Below, piece after piece: positions 1-8,590 of a DNA stretch of 64,000 nt. Within the stretch, counting starts at the first letter, position 1. Each line of letters starts with the position of its first letter. The stretch is from an uncultured Pelagibacteraceae bacterium (GTDB lineage: Bacteria; Pseudomonadota; Alphaproteobacteria; Pelagibacterales; Pelagibacteraceae), in assembly GCA_902611845.1 (NCBI GenBank), contig CACMAX010000001.1:62001-126000 (forward strand). The letters run 5' to 3'. Made by a program: the position numbers and the translations under genes. The notes below the pieces were generated by a model. That model made no database searches. It worked only from the letters and a program-made list of their open reading frames with translations, and was not told the origin of the DNA.

Positions 1-1
1 G

Positions 2-937
2 TTTTTTGATGAAGAGAGAATTTTATCTGTAAGAGAAATGATTTTATCAAAATCAAAAGAAGATAGGGCTAGTGCTTTAAAGAAACTACTTCCTTTTCAA
101 AAAAAGGATTTTATTGATATCTTTAAAATTATGAATGGTCTACCTGTTACAGTTAGATTATTAGATCCACCGCTTCATGAATTTTTACCGAAAAATCGAA
201 AAGAAATTAGCGATGTAGCAAATGCTTTAAACATCAAAAGTTCAGAATTAGAGGGAAGAATAACAGAACTTCATGAACAAAATCCAATGCTCGGTCATAG
301 AGGTTGTAGATTAGGTATATCATTCCCAGAGATATATGAGATGCAGTGCACAGCGATTTTTCATGCATTAGCAGAATGTAAAAAACTCAAGATAAAATCT
401 ATTATTCCGGAGATCATGATACCTTTGGTATCTACTGAAGCAGAAATAAAAATAATGAAAGATTTAGTAATTAGAGTTGCAAAAGAAGTTGAAAACAAAA
501 CCAAAACAAAACTAAATTTTTTAGTGGGGACAATGATTGAGCTCCCAAGAGCAGCAATTAAAGCAGATGATATATCTAGACATGCAGAATTCTTTAGTTT
601 TGGAACAAATGATTTAACACAAACAACTTTTGGAATTAGCAGAGATGATAGTGGCAAGTTTTTAAATGATTATATTGATAATAAAATTTTCGATATCGAC
701 CCATTTGTTTCTATAGATGACGGAGTTGGGGATTTGATAGAAATGGCAGCAAAAAAAGGTAAAAGAATTAACAAAAAAATTAAACTTGGCATATGTGGTG
801 AACACGGAGGTGATCCTAAAAGTATCGATTTTTGTGCACGTGCTGGATTAGATTATGTATCCTGCTCACCTTATAGAGTGCCAGTTGCAAGACTTGCTGC
901 CGCTCAAGCTCAATTAAAAAAAAAAATTAAATTCTAG
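2..937 (+). CDS. ppdK: Pyruvate, phosphate dikinase, C-terminal part (5' truncated by window)
   Basis: PPDK interconverts pyruvate, ATP and Pi with PEP, AMP and PPi in the cytoplasm. Only the C-terminal PEP/pyruvate-binding domain lies in the window; the frame is open from base 2, so the ATG at 38 is internal. Visible are the GHRGCRLGI segment, the ELPRAA metal/PEP-site strand, the [13 protein letters not shown] motif shared with PEP-utilising enzymes, and CGEHGG carrying the catalytic cysteine. The gene is convergent with nadC, and their stop codons overlap by four bases. The family assignment is firm; upstream nucleotide-binding and swivelling domains cannot be checked. Confidence 0.95.
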   Translation, partial: FFDEERILSVREMILSKSKEDRASALKKLLPFQKKDFIDIFKIMNGLPVTVRLLDPPLHEFLPKNRKEISDVANALNIKSSELEGRITELHEQNPMLGHRGCRLGISFPEIYEMQCTAIFHALAECKKLKIKSIIPEIMIPLVSTEAEIKIMKDLVIRVAKEVENKTKTKLNFLVGTMIELPRAAIKADDISRHAEFFSFGTNDLTQTTFGISRDDSGKFLNDYIDNKIFDIDPFVSIDDGVGDLIEMAAKKGKRINKKIKLGICGEHGGDPKSIDFCARAGLDYVSCSPYRVPVARLAAAQAQLKKKIKF

Positions 938-1770
938 ATTTCTAATTTTAAGTCTAAAGCATTCATTGAGTGGGTTAGAGATCCTATAGATATTCTATCT
1001 ACTCCAGTAGAGGAAACATTTTTAACATTCTTTAAGTTAATTCCTCCTGATGCTTCAGTTTCATAAAATTTCCCAGACATTTTGACTGCTTTTTTTAAAT
1101 TTTTTGAATTCATATTATCTAATAAAATTCTATCAAATTTCAGACCCAATATTCTCTTTAACTGAGATAAGTTATCAACCTCTACTGTTATTTTTTTTCT
1201 ACCCTTATTTTTGATGGCTCTTTGAATTAAATTTTCAAAATTTTTTTCAGAACTTATATGATTATCCTTTATTAAGTATTCATCACTTAAGTTAAATCTG
1301 TGGTTTGTTCCACCACCTAATTTAACAGCATATTTTTGAATTACTCTAAGATTTGGAATCGTTTTTCTTGTACAGCATATTTTAGTTTTTTTTCCTACCT
1401 TTTTTACAAACATATTTGTTTTCGTTGCTATTCCAGAAATATGAGAAACAAAGTTTAATGCTACTCTCTCGCCAGTTAAAATATTTTTTAGGTCACCATC
1501 AATAGTCGCAACTACCTCTCCTTTTTTAATTCGAGATCCATCTTTTTTTTTTTTTTTAAATTTTATTTTTTTATCAATTAATTTGAAAGTTTCTTTTGCA
1601 AATTCTATACCACCCAAAATACCTTTTTGGTTACTTATCATTTTAACTTTCTTTTTAATATTATTATTAATTAATTCTGAAGTAATATCGCCTGATGGAT
1701 ATAAGTCCTCATTCAAAGCTAATTTACATGAAGATTTTATAAAATTTTTACTTAATTGAATTTTAGACAC
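934..1770 (-). CDS. nadC: Nicotinate-nucleotide pyrophosphorylase (quinolinate phosphoribosyltransferase)
   Basis: NadC condenses quinolinate with PRPP to nicotinate mononucleotide, releasing CO2 and PPi, in de novo NAD synthesis. The 278-residue length is normal. Family signatures are the [13 protein letters not shown] segment, the [10 protein letters not shown] substrate-binding loop, [18 protein letters not shown], and the late ETEASGGI barrel motif. It is very lysine-rich, in line with the AT-rich DNA. It starts five bases after nadA ends on the same strand, so the two form an operon. No nadB (L-aspartate oxidase) is nearby. Confidence 0.95.
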   Translation of the reverse strand: MSKIQLSKNFIKSSCKLALNEDLYPSGDITSELINNNIKKKVKMISNQKGILGGIEFAKETFKLIDKKIKFKKKKKDGSRIKKGEVVATIDGDLKNILTGERVALNFVSHISGIATKTNMFVKKVGKKTKICCTRKTIPNLRVIQKYAVKLGGGTNHRFNLSDEYLIKDNHISSEKNFENLIQRAIKNKGRKKITVEVDNLSQLKRILGLKFDRILLDNMNSKNLKKAVKMSGKFYETEASGGINLKNVKNVSSTGVDRISIGSLTHSMNALDLKLEI

Positions 1771-1775
1771 AGATT

Positions 1776-2765
1776 TTATCTGCCTATTTCTGCCATTCTC
1801 TCTACAGATTTTCTTGCTTTTTGAATTGTCTCATTGTCCATAATTAATTCATTAGTTTCATTTTCTAAACAATCTAATATTTTAGGCAAAGTAATTCTTT
1901 TCATATGAGGACAAAGATTACATGGTCTAATGAATTCAACATTTGGATTATCAATTTGGACATTGTCACTCATCGAGCATTCTGTGACCATCATAACTTT
2001 TTCTGGTTGATTATCTCTCACATATTTAATCATTCCACTTGTAGAACCTGCAAAATCAGATGCTTGTATTACATCAGGAGGACATTCAGGATGTGCTATT
2101 ATTTTTATGCCTGGATTAGCTTTTCTAATATCATTAATTTCTTGATCATTGAATTGTTCATGCACTTCACAAGTTCCCTTCCAAGAAATAATTTCTATAT
2201 CAGTTTGTGATGCCACATATTTAGCTAAAAAATCATCAGGTAAAAATATTACTTTTTTTACTCCTAATGACTCTACAATTTTTACTGCATTTGCAGATGT
2301 ACAGCAAACATCAGTTTCGGCTTTAACATCAGCCGATGTATTTACATACGAGACCACTGGAACACCAGGATATTGTTTTTTCAGATTTCTAACATCATCA
2401 CCCGTAATAGATGAAGATAATGAGCAGCCTGCTTTCATATCTGGTAGTAAAACTTTTTTTTCAGGACTCATTAGTTTTGCAGTTTCAGCCATAAAATGAA
2501 CACCACACATTACAATTATATCTGCTTTTGTTTTTGCAGCCTCTACTGCTAACGCTAATGAATCTGCAGAAAAATCTGAAATGCCGTGATAAATTTCTGG
2601 TGTTTGATAATTGTGAGCAAGAATTACTGCGTTCTTCTCTTTTTTTAATTTATTAATTTTATAAATATATGGTGCATGTGTAGCCCATTCTATCTCAGGA
2701 ATTTTTTTTGATACTTTATTGTAAATTGAGTTTGTTGCTTTTTTAATTTCACTAGTAAATTCCAT
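1776..2765 (-). CDS. nadA: Quinolinate synthase A
   Basis: NadA uses a [4Fe-4S] cluster to condense iminoaspartate with dihydroxyacetone phosphate into quinolinate. The 329-residue protein shows AHNYQTPEIYH near the N-terminus, CGVHFMAETAKLM with the first cluster cysteine, HPECPPDV with the second, and CNLCPHMKRITL with the third. It is first gene of the nadA-nadC operon. Its ATG at 2765 is followed on the opposite strand by the tRNA-Leu promoter, so the 58-base gap 2766-2823 serves divergent transcripts. Confidence 0.95.
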   Translation of the reverse strand: MEFTSEIKKATNSIYNKVSKKIPEIEWATHAPYIYKINKLKKEKNAVILAHNYQTPEIYHGISDFSADSLALAVEAAKTKADIIVMCGVHFMAETAKLMSPEKKVLLPDMKAGCSLSSSITGDDVRNLKKQYPGVPVVSYVNTSADVKAETDVCCTSANAVKIVESLGVKKVIFLPDDFLAKYVASQTDIEIISWKGTCEVHEQFNDQEINDIRKANPGIKIIAHPECPPDVIQASDFAGSTSGMIKYVRDNQPEKVMMVTECSMSDNVQIDNPNVEFIRPCNLCPHMKRITLPKILDCLENETNELIMDNETIQKARKSVERMAEIGR

Positions 2766-2782
2766 AAAAAAAACTTATCAAC

Positions 2783-2811
2783 TTGAAATAGAATTGTCAT
2801 TCATTTAATCT
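2783..2811 (+). promoter_or_regulatory. Promoter of tRNA-Leu
   Basis: TTGAAA (2783-2788), a 17-base spacer and TAATCT (2806-2811) give a plausible sigma-70 promoter, with a predicted start about six bases before the mature tRNA. A short inverted repeat, CCGCAT-aac-ATGCGG (2813-2827), follows it and overlaps the acceptor stem. Consensus reading only. Confidence 0.45.
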
Positions 2812-2823
2812 GCCGCATAACAT

Positions 2824-2909
2824 GCGGTCATGCTGAAACTGGTAGACAGGCACGGTTGAGGGCCGTGTGGGCCTAGCCCATGAGAGTTCGAGTCTCTCTG
2901 ACCGCACCA
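2824..2909 (+). tRNA. tRNA-Leu (anticodon GAG)
   Basis: A class II tRNA of 86 bases with encoded CCA. The acceptor arms GCGGTCA (2824-2830) and TGACCGC (2899-2905) pair fully. The anticodon arm is CACGG-TTGAGGG-CCGTG, giving anticodon GAG. There is a long variable arm and a T-loop TTCGAGT. It reads CUC/CUU leucine codons. It runs head-to-head into the tmRNA gene on the other strand. Confidence 0.95.
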
Positions 2910-2927
2910 AAAACAAATATTTATTAA

Positions 2928-3184
2928 GGGGCGTTCTGTTGCCAGGTGCCCCAAACCCCGTAACTTAATTAATAAATTAATTAAGCTGCAAGTGCGTAAC
3001 TTTCGTTAGCATTTATAAATTAGCCCTTCACGGCGGAACAATACCGAACGAAAGAATAACTTTTAGTCATCCGTCGATCCTAATTCACCCCCATAAGTTG
3101 AAAATGGTGGAGGTGGTGGGTACTGCCCCCACGTCCGTAATGGTTATTACGAAATTCGTTTATCGTCATAGTTGGAAAACCAAC
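2928..3184 (-). ncRNA. ssrA: Circularly permuted two-piece tmRNA (ssrA), tag ANESYALAA
   Basis: Transfer-messenger RNA rescues stalled ribosomes and tags the nascent peptide for proteolysis. On the minus strand the acceptor (3') piece comes first. It has a T-arm with stem GTGGG/CCCAC and loop GGCAGTA, then CACCTCC-A-CCA ending at 3105. A spacer of about 12 bases (3093-3104) would be removed. The coding piece then starts at 3092 with GGGGGTG, which pairs with CACCTCC using one G-U, followed by GGATCGACGG. The tag frame GCT AAC GAA AGT TAC GCA CTT GCA GCT TAA lies at 3010-2981. A hairpin GTTGG-TTTT-CCAAC (3184-3171) marks the likely transcript start. This permuted form is known in alphaproteobacteria. 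Exact processed ends are estimates. Confidence 0.93.
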
Positions 3185-3190
3185 ATTAAT

Positions 3191-3218
3191 AATATAAAAC
3201 CAAATTCAATAGATTCAA
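3191..3218 (-). promoter_or_regulatory. Promoter of the permuted tmRNA
   Basis: On the minus strand, TTGAAT (3218-3213), a 16-base spacer and TATATT (3196-3191) place the start near 3184, at the first base of the hairpin that begins the predicted precursor. The gap 3185-3228 must also carry the thyX promoter in the other direction. Confidence 0.5.
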
Positions 3219-3228
3219 TAAATTATTC

Positions 3229-4176
3229 ATGAAGTTAACCGACGAACAAATAAAAGAAATAAAAGATCAGCAATCTCAGCAAAATTCAACAAAAAGAGTA
3301 ACAGCCCCAGAACTTGAAAAAATTCTGTACGATGCAATTCCAATATTAGACCACGGTTTTATAAGAGTTGTTGACTATATGGGCGATGATACCTCTGTAG
3401 TTCAATCAGCTAGAGTTTCTTATGGTAAAGGCACAAAAAAAGTTTCAACAGACTCTGGTTTAATAAAATATTTAATGAGGCATTGGCATAGTACTCCTTT
3501 CGAAATGTGTGAAATAAAATATCATGTAAAGCTACCTATATTTATAGCTAGACAATGGATTAGACATAGAACAGCAAATGTAAATGAATACTCTGCAAGA
3601 TACTCTATCTTAGATAAAGAATTTTATCTACCTGAGCCACAACATCTTGCTGCTCAATCACAAAGTAATAGACAAGGTAGAGGTGATATTTTAGATGGAG
3701 AAAAAGCAAAAAAAGTTTTGAATTTATTAAAAGGAGATGCTGAACAAACTTATAATAATTATGAAACTATGCTTAATGAAAGATATGATGGATCAACTAT
3801 AGACGAGAATGCTGTAGGTTTAGCAAGAGAGCTTGCTAGAATGAACTTAACATTAAATACTTATACTCAATGGTATTGGAAAACAGATTTATTAAATCTG
3901 ATGAATTTTTTGAGGCTTAGAGCAGATCATCATGCACAATATGAAATAAGAGCTTATGCAGATGCTATGCTTGATACTGTAAAAAAATGGGTGCCAATAA
4001 CTTATGAAGCTTTTATGGATTATAGGGTTGGTGGAACAGAAGTTTCGGCAAAAGGAAAAATTATTATTCAAAAACTTATAAAAGGTGAAAATATTTCTAT
4101 CGATGATACAGGATTATCGAAAAGAGAATGGAACGAACTTATGGAAGCTTTTGATCTTAAAGATAAATTGATTTAA
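3229..4176 (+). CDS. thyX: Flavin-dependent thymidylate synthase ThyX
   Basis: ThyX makes dTMP from dUMP with methylene-tetrahydrofolate, FAD and NADPH. The signature [15 protein letters not shown] fits the RHRxxxxNExSxRY motif that binds FAD and d[17 protein letters not shown] near the C-terminus is also characteristic. At 315 residues it is at the long end of the family but usual for alphaproteobacteria. The ATG lies 44 bases from the tmRNA start, divergent, with no clear Shine-Dalgarno sequence. Its 3' end overlaps the mrp tail by 20 bases, convergent. Confidence 0.95.
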   Translation: MKLTDEQIKEIKDQQSQQNSTKRVTAPELEKILYDAIPILDHGFIRVVDYMGDDTSVVQSARVSYGKGTKKVSTDSGLIKYLMRHWHSTPFEMCEIKYHVKLPIFIARQWIRHRTANVNEYSARYSILDKEFYLPEPQHLAAQSQSNRQGRGDILDGEKAKKVLNLLKGDAEQTYNNYETMLNERYDGSTIDENAVGLARELARMNLTLNTYTQWYWKTDLLNLMNFLRLRADHHAQYEIRAYADAMLDTVKKWVPITYEAFMDYRVGGTEVSAKGKIIIQKLIKGENISIDDTGLSKREWNELMEAFDLKDKLI

Positions 4177-4982
4177 TTTTTTCTGCAAACTTAAAATATT
4201 TTTTTGATATCTCATGGTCTGGCTTGCTTTCTACTATCGGCAAACCTAAATCTCCTTGCTTTCCAACTTCAGGATCAATTGGTATTTCACCCATAAAATT
4301 TTTTTTAAATTCTTCAGCAGTCTTTTTTGACACCTCCTTCGCCAAAAATTGCATACTTTTTTCCATCATCTCCGATGAAATGACTCATATTATCTATAAG
4401 TCCTAATATTTTTACTTTAAGTTTATCAAACATCCTTATTCCACGTTTTACGTCCTGTAATGCTATCTCTTGTGGTGTAGATATAATTATTACTCCATCC
4501 ATGTTAATTTCTTGCGCAAAAGTCAATTGTGTATCACCAGTTCCTGGTGGCATATCAACAATTAAAAAATCTAAATTTTTCCACAAAACTTTTTGTGTAA
4601 AAGTTTTTATCGCAGAAATTACCATTGGACCTCGCCAAATCATTGGTGTTTGCTCTTCTGTTAAAAATCCTATGGACATACATTGGATTCCATATTTTAA
4701 AATTGGCTTTAAATTTTGCCCATCACTTTCAGGCTTTTCATTTATTGAGAATAATTTTGGAAGCGATGGTCCATATATATCTGCATCAAGCAAACCGACA
4801 TTTAAACCCATTTTTTTTAATGCCAAAGCAAGATTCGAGGCAACTGTTGACTTTCCAACACCCCCTTTGGCACTTGAGATTGCAATTGTAAACTTTGTTC
4901 CAATAATCGGGTTCCTTCTAAAGGTTTTTGGCTCAGTTTTTGCCTTTGTTGTGTCACTTAAACCTACTTTTTTATTGTCCAT
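4157..4982 (-). pseudogene. mrp: Mrp/ApbC-family Fe-S cluster carrier ATPase, frameshifted
   Basis: Mrp/ApbC proteins are cytoplasmic P-loop ATPases that carry Fe-S clusters to apoproteins. The first frame (4982 to the stop at 4314) gives 222 residues with deviant Walker A KGGVGKST (39-46), GLLDADIYGPSLP and DMPPGTGDTQLTF. The rest of the domain, KKTAEEF through MGEIPIDPEVGKQGDLGLP, continues in the +1 frame (to 4157). The switch falls at an A6 run on the coding strand (4328-4323). Removing one A restores a protein of about 274 residues. The region matching the CPxC-bearing segment of many relatives reads HFIGDDGKKY and has no cysteine. Because this gene is normally kept intact, a sequence error or recoding is as likely as true decay. 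Confidence 0.85.
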
Positions 4983-4996
4983 AATTTACCATTACC

Positions 4997-5031
4997 TTGT
5001 TTTTACTAATAAAGACACTATATAGAGTGTC
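4997..5031 (+). promoter_or_regulatory. hflK operon promoter with an overlapping dyad
   Basis: TTGTTT (4997-5002), 16 bases and TATATA (5019-5024) form a possible promoter for hflK, whose ATG is at 5037. The -10 sits in the imperfect palindrome GACACTATATAGAGTGTC (5014-5031; arms GACACT and AGTGTC), which could be an operator or a 5' hairpin. Inference from sequence only. Confidence 0.4.
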
Positions 5032-5036
5032 GTATT

Positions 5037-6128
5037 ATGAGTGATTTTAGAAATCAAAGCCCATGGGGAACGCCTCCAGGTGGAGGTGGTAGTGGAAATG
5101 GTGGATTTAGAAAAGGTCCTACTCCACCAAATATTGATGAAGTTATAAGTAAACTACAAGCATTAATAAATAGATTTTTAGGTGGCGGTAAAGGTGGTGC
5201 TAAGCCAATAATAATTGGTCTAATAATTCTCCTAATTGTTTGGACTTTAAGTGGTCTTTATAGAGTTTTACCTGACGAGCAGGGTGTTGTTTTAAGATTT
5301 GGAAAATTTGTTAAAACTACACAACCTGGATTAAATTATCATCTTCCTTTTCCAATTGAAAATGTACTAACACCAAAAGTTACAAAAGTTAATCGGATGG
5401 ACATTGGATTTAGATCAGAAAGAGACAGTGGATTTTCCTCAGGTGGTGTTGCAGATGTTCCAGAAGAAAGTTTAATGTTAACAGGTGATGAAAACATAGT
5501 TAACATAGATTTTTCAGTTTTTTGGGTAATTAAAGATGCTGGTAATTTTTTATTCAAAATTCAAGATCCAGAAGGAACAGTTAAAGCAGCTGCTGAAACA
5601 GCGATGAGAGAAGTCATTGCACGATCTGATATTCAACCAATTTTGACTGAAGGTAGATCTCTCATAGAAGCTGATACTCAAGAGATAATTCAAGAAATTT
5701 TAGATGAATACACAAGTGGAATTCAAATTACACAAGTTCAAACTCAAAAAGCTGATCCACCAGACCAAGTTATTGATGCATTTAGAGATGTCCAGGCAGC
5801 TAGAGCGGATATGGAAAGATCTAAAAACGAAGCAGAAGCATATGCCAATGATGTAATACCTAGAGCACGAGGAGAAGCAGCAAAAATTCTCCAAGCAGCA
5901 GAAGCTTATAAAAAAGAAGTTGTTGCTAAGGCAGAAGGAGAAGCAAGTAGATTTTTATCAATTTATAATGAGTACGCAAAAGCTAAAAAAGTAACTCAAG
6001 AAAGAATGTATCTTGAGACAATGGAAGAAGTGTTAGCAGATATTAATAAAATAATTATCGACAAAAATTCAGGCGAAGGAGTAGTACCATATCTGCCATT
6101 ACAAGAATTAAAGACAGGAGCTAATTAA
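5037..6128 (+). CDS. hflK: HflK, SPFH-domain regulator of membrane protease FtsH
   Basis: HflK and HflC form a large membrane complex that encloses and modulates FtsH. The 363-residue protein has a glycine-rich cytoplasmic N-terminus (to about 30), one membrane segment (about 59-77, IIIGLIILLIVWTLSGLY), then an SPFH/band-7 domain beginning LPDEQGVVLRFGKF, and a long Ala/Glu-rich helical region with the SRFLSIYNEYAKAK block typical of HflK. It is first in a plus-strand run with hflC (one base between stop and start), DUF2065 and degP. Confidence 0.95.
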   Translation: MSDFRNQSPWGTPPGGGGSGNGGFRKGPTPPNIDEVISKLQALINRFLGGGKGGAKPIIIGLIILLIVWTLSGLYRVLPDEQGVVLRFGKFVKTTQPGLNYHLPFPIENVLTPKVTKVNRMDIGFRSERDSGFSSGGVADVPEESLMLTGDENIVNIDFSVFWVIKDAGNFLFKIQDPEGTVKAAAETAMREVIARSDIQPILTEGRSLIEADTQEIIQEILDEYTSGIQITQVQTQKADPPDQVIDAFRDVQAARADMERSKNEAEAYANDVIPRARGEAAKILQAAEAYKKEVVAKAEGEASRFLSIYNEYAKAKKVTQERMYLETMEEVLADINKIIIDKNSGEGVVPYLPLQELKTGAN

Positions 6129-6129
6129 A

Positions 6130-6999
6130 ATGAAAGCTGGAAAATTTTTACTACCAATAATCATACTAATTGCTGCAACAATTTACTTTTCAGTTTTTAT
6201 TGTCAAAGAGGTTAACCAAGCAATTGTTCTTCAATTTGGTGATCCTAAAAGAATTATATCAAAACCTGGAATTAATTTTAAAATTCCATTCATACAAAAC
6301 GTTGTATTTTTAGATAAAAGAATTTTAAATCTTGATACACCACCAGAGGAAGTAATTGCATCAGATCAAAAAAGACTTATCGTCGATGCTTTTGCAAGAT
6401 TTCAAATAATTGATCCTCTAAAATTTTATATATCTGTGGGAAATGAAAGAGTTGCAAGATCAAGATTAGCTACAATTATAAATTCTAGAATAAGAAACGT
6501 GCTTGGTCAACAAGAACTACAAACACTTTTATCAGAAGATAGAACAAAACAAATGTCATTAATTCAAGAAGGTGTAAATAATGAAGCAGAAAATTTTGGT
6601 ATTAGTATTGTTGATGTAAGAATTAAAAGAGCAGATCTTCCTCAAGCAAACAGTGATGCAATTTTTAGAAGAATGCAAACTGAAAGAGAAAGAGAAGCAA
6701 AAGAATTTAGAGCAAAAGGTGCAGAGATGGCAGTAACAATTACCTCAACTGCAGATAAAGAAGTTACCGTTATACTTGCAGATGCACAAAAAAAATCTGA
6801 AATCATGAAAGGAGAAGGAGATGGTTTGAAAAACAAAATTTTTGCTGATGCCTTCGGACAAGATCCAGAATTTTTTGCATTTTACAGAGCTATGCAGGCG
6901 TATCAAAAAGCTTTAATTGGTGGTGAAACTTCAATGATACTTTCTCCAGATAGTGAATTTTTTAAATTTTTTGGAAATATAGATCAAAAAGTAGAGTAA
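6130..6999 (+). CDS. hflC: HflC, partner of HflK
   Basis: A 289-residue SPFH protein with an N-terminal membrane anchor (residues 5-25) followed by VNQAIVLQFGDPKRIISKPG, the usual HflC start of the band-7 domain. DVRIKRADLPQ and the TEREREAKEFRAKGAE helix are HflC hallmarks. It follows hflK by one base and is followed after five bases by a DUF2065 gene, the common alphaproteobacterial order. Confidence 0.95.
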   Translation: MKAGKFLLPIIILIAATIYFSVFIVKEVNQAIVLQFGDPKRIISKPGINFKIPFIQNVVFLDKRILNLDTPPEEVIASDQKRLIVDAFARFQIIDPLKFYISVGNERVARSRLATIINSRIRNVLGQQELQTLLSEDRTKQMSLIQEGVNNEAENFGISIVDVRIKRADLPQANSDAIFRRMQTEREREAKEFRAKGAEMAVTITSTADKEVTVILADAQKKSEIMKGEGDGLKNKIFADAFGQDPEFFAFYRAMQAYQKALIGGETSMILSPDSEFFKFFGNIDQKVE

Positions 7000-7004
7000 G
7001 TTTA

Positions 7005-7190
7005 ATGAGAGAATTGATCATCGCATTTGGTCTATTCCTTTTTATTGAAGGTATTGTTTACGCCATATTTCCATCAAAAATGAAAAATATGATAATGAAA
7101 TTAAAGGAAGCCACTGACAATCAGCTAAGAACTGGTGGATTAATATTTGCAGTGATTGGTTTTTTTATTATTTGGTACTTAAAAAGATGA
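7005..7190 (+). CDS. DUF2065 small membrane protein
   Basis: A 61-residue protein with two membrane segments (about 3-20 and 42-59) separated by a basic loop, PSKMKNMIMKLKEATDNQLR. This pattern is the DUF2065 family, found next to hflC in many proteobacteria; its function is unknown. Its TGA overlaps the degP ATG (ATGA), suggesting coupled translation. Confidence 0.85.
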   Translation: MRELIIAFGLFLFIEGIVYAIFPSKMKNMIMKLKEATDNQLRTGGLIFAVIGFFIIWYLKR

Positions 7191-8590
7191 GATTCATAAA
7201 GATTTTATTACTAGTATTATTTTCAATAAATATTCAACATACTTCTAATGCAGCAAATATGCCTGCGTCTTTTGCAGATCTAGCTGAAAAATTAATGCCA
7301 TCAGTAGTAAATATTTCTACTACAACGACAATAACCACTAGGTCAAATCCATTTCCATTTGAATTTCCTCCAGGTTCTCCTTTTGAAGATATGTTCAAAG
7401 ATTATGGAACGCCGCAAAAGAGACAGACAAGTGCGCTTGGATCTGGCTTTATAATAGATGAAAAAGGAATTGTTATTACAAATAATCATGTGATACAGGG
7501 TGCAGAAGATGTTTTTGTTAGAGTTAACGGTGAGAAAAATATAAAGGCAAAAGTTATTGGAGCTGATCCCGGTATGGATTTGGCAGTTCTTCAAATAGAA
7601 TCAGATCAGAAATTTACCCCAGTTAAATTTGGAGACTCTGATACTGCAAGAATTGGTGATTGGGTTATTGCAATTGGGAATCCATTTGGCTTAGGTGGAA
7701 CAGTTACCGCAGGAATAATCTCTGCAAGAAATAGAAGTATCGGTCTTTCTAGATATGAAGACTACATACAAACTGATGCATCTATTAACCAAGGTAATTC
7801 AGGAGGTCCTTTGTTTAATATGGATGGTGATGTAGTTGGAATTAATACTGCAATATTAGGTCAATCGGGTTCAATTGGAATTGGTTTTGCAATTCCATCT
7901 AATAGTGCACAAAAAGTAATTAACCAATTAATTGAATTTGGTGAAACTAAAAGAGGATGGCTAGGTGTAAGAATCCAAACAGTAACAAAAGACATTGCAG
8001 ATGTTGAAAAATTAGATGAACCAAGAGGAGCACTTGTTGCAAGTGTAGCCGAAAATAGTCCATCAGATAAAGGAGGAATAAAAGCAGGAGATATAATTTT
8101 AGAATTTGATGGTAAAAAAATTAATGAAATGAGTGAACTACCTAGAATAGTTGCTGAAACTGAAGTTGGAAAAAAAGTAAAACTCAAAGTGTGGAGAAAT
8201 AAACGTGAAATAACAAAAGAAATTATACTTGGAAGACTGGAAACATCTGAAGACTTTAAATCTCAAGGTTTAGTTACAGAAAAACCTAAAGAAGATGTAA
8301 TAGATGGTTTAAAAATTAAAGTGAGATTATTGACTAAAGATGACATTAAAGAGAGAAATTTACCAAAAAATACTACAGGATTAGTTATCACAGAAATCGA
8401 TAAAGACAGTCCAGTTAATTATCTTCAAGTAAATAATATTATTGTTGAAGCACAAAAGAAAAAGATCAACACCATTGGAGATCTAGATAACATTGTAAAA
8501 CTAGCCCTAAAAGGTAATGATAAAAGTTTACTTATTGCAATTTACAATAACAATAACCAAAGAAGATATATTGGTGTTAAATTAAATTAA
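7187..8590 (+). CDS. degP: Periplasmic serine protease/chaperone of the DegP/HtrA (Do) family
   Basis: Removes or refolds damaged envelope proteins. The start is taken at 7187, where ATGA overlaps the previous stop and a signal peptide MRFIKILLLVLFS follows; an upstream in-frame ATG at 7172 would put charged residues before it. The mature part shows the triad: His in TNNHVIQGAED, Asp in DPGMDLAVLQ, Ser in NQGNSGGPLFN. Two PDZ domains follow (first around WLGVRIQTV, second from about residue 365). The length of 467 residues fits DegP/DegQ. Its stop overlaps the miaA start by one base. Confidence 0.93.
   Translation: MRFIKILLLVLFSINIQHTSNAANMPASFADLAEKLMPSVVNISTTTTITTRSNPFPFEFPPGSPFEDMFKDYGTPQKRQTSALGSGFIIDEKGIVITNNHVIQGAEDVFVRVNGEKNIKAKVIGADPGMDLAVLQIESDQKFTPVKFGDSDTARIGDWVIAIGNPFGLGGTVTAGIISARNRSIGLSRYEDYIQTDASINQGNSGGPLFNMDGDVVGINTAILGQSGSIGIGFAIPSNSAQKVINQLIEFGETKRGWLGVRIQTVTKDIADVEKLDEPRGALVASVAENSPSDKGGIKAGDIILEFDGKKINEMSELPRIVAETEVGKKVKLKVWRNKREITKEIILGRLETSEDFKSQGLVTEKPKEDVIDGLKIKVRLLTKDDIKERNLPKNTTGLVITEIDKDSPVNYLQVNNIIVEAQKKKINTIGDLDNIVKLALKGNDKSLLIAIYNNNNQRRYIGVKLN

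Noticed and set aside
361-657. Minus-strand ORF inside ppdK, and similar antisense ORFs inside leuA, hflK, degP and others
   Set aside because: These are shadows of well-supported genes, lack family features and have no ribosome sites.
2824-3184. tRNA-Leu/tmRNA as an integration site with an adjacent genomic island
   Set aside because: No integrase, no repeated tRNA or tmRNA end, and flanking genes are housekeeping with uniform composition.
2928-3228. A structured leader RNA or riboswitch controlling thyX on the plus strand (GGGGC...GCCCC hairpin and C-rich stretch)
   Set aside because: All conserved structure is explained by a permuted tmRNA read on the minus strand, including the tag frame and acceptor pairing.
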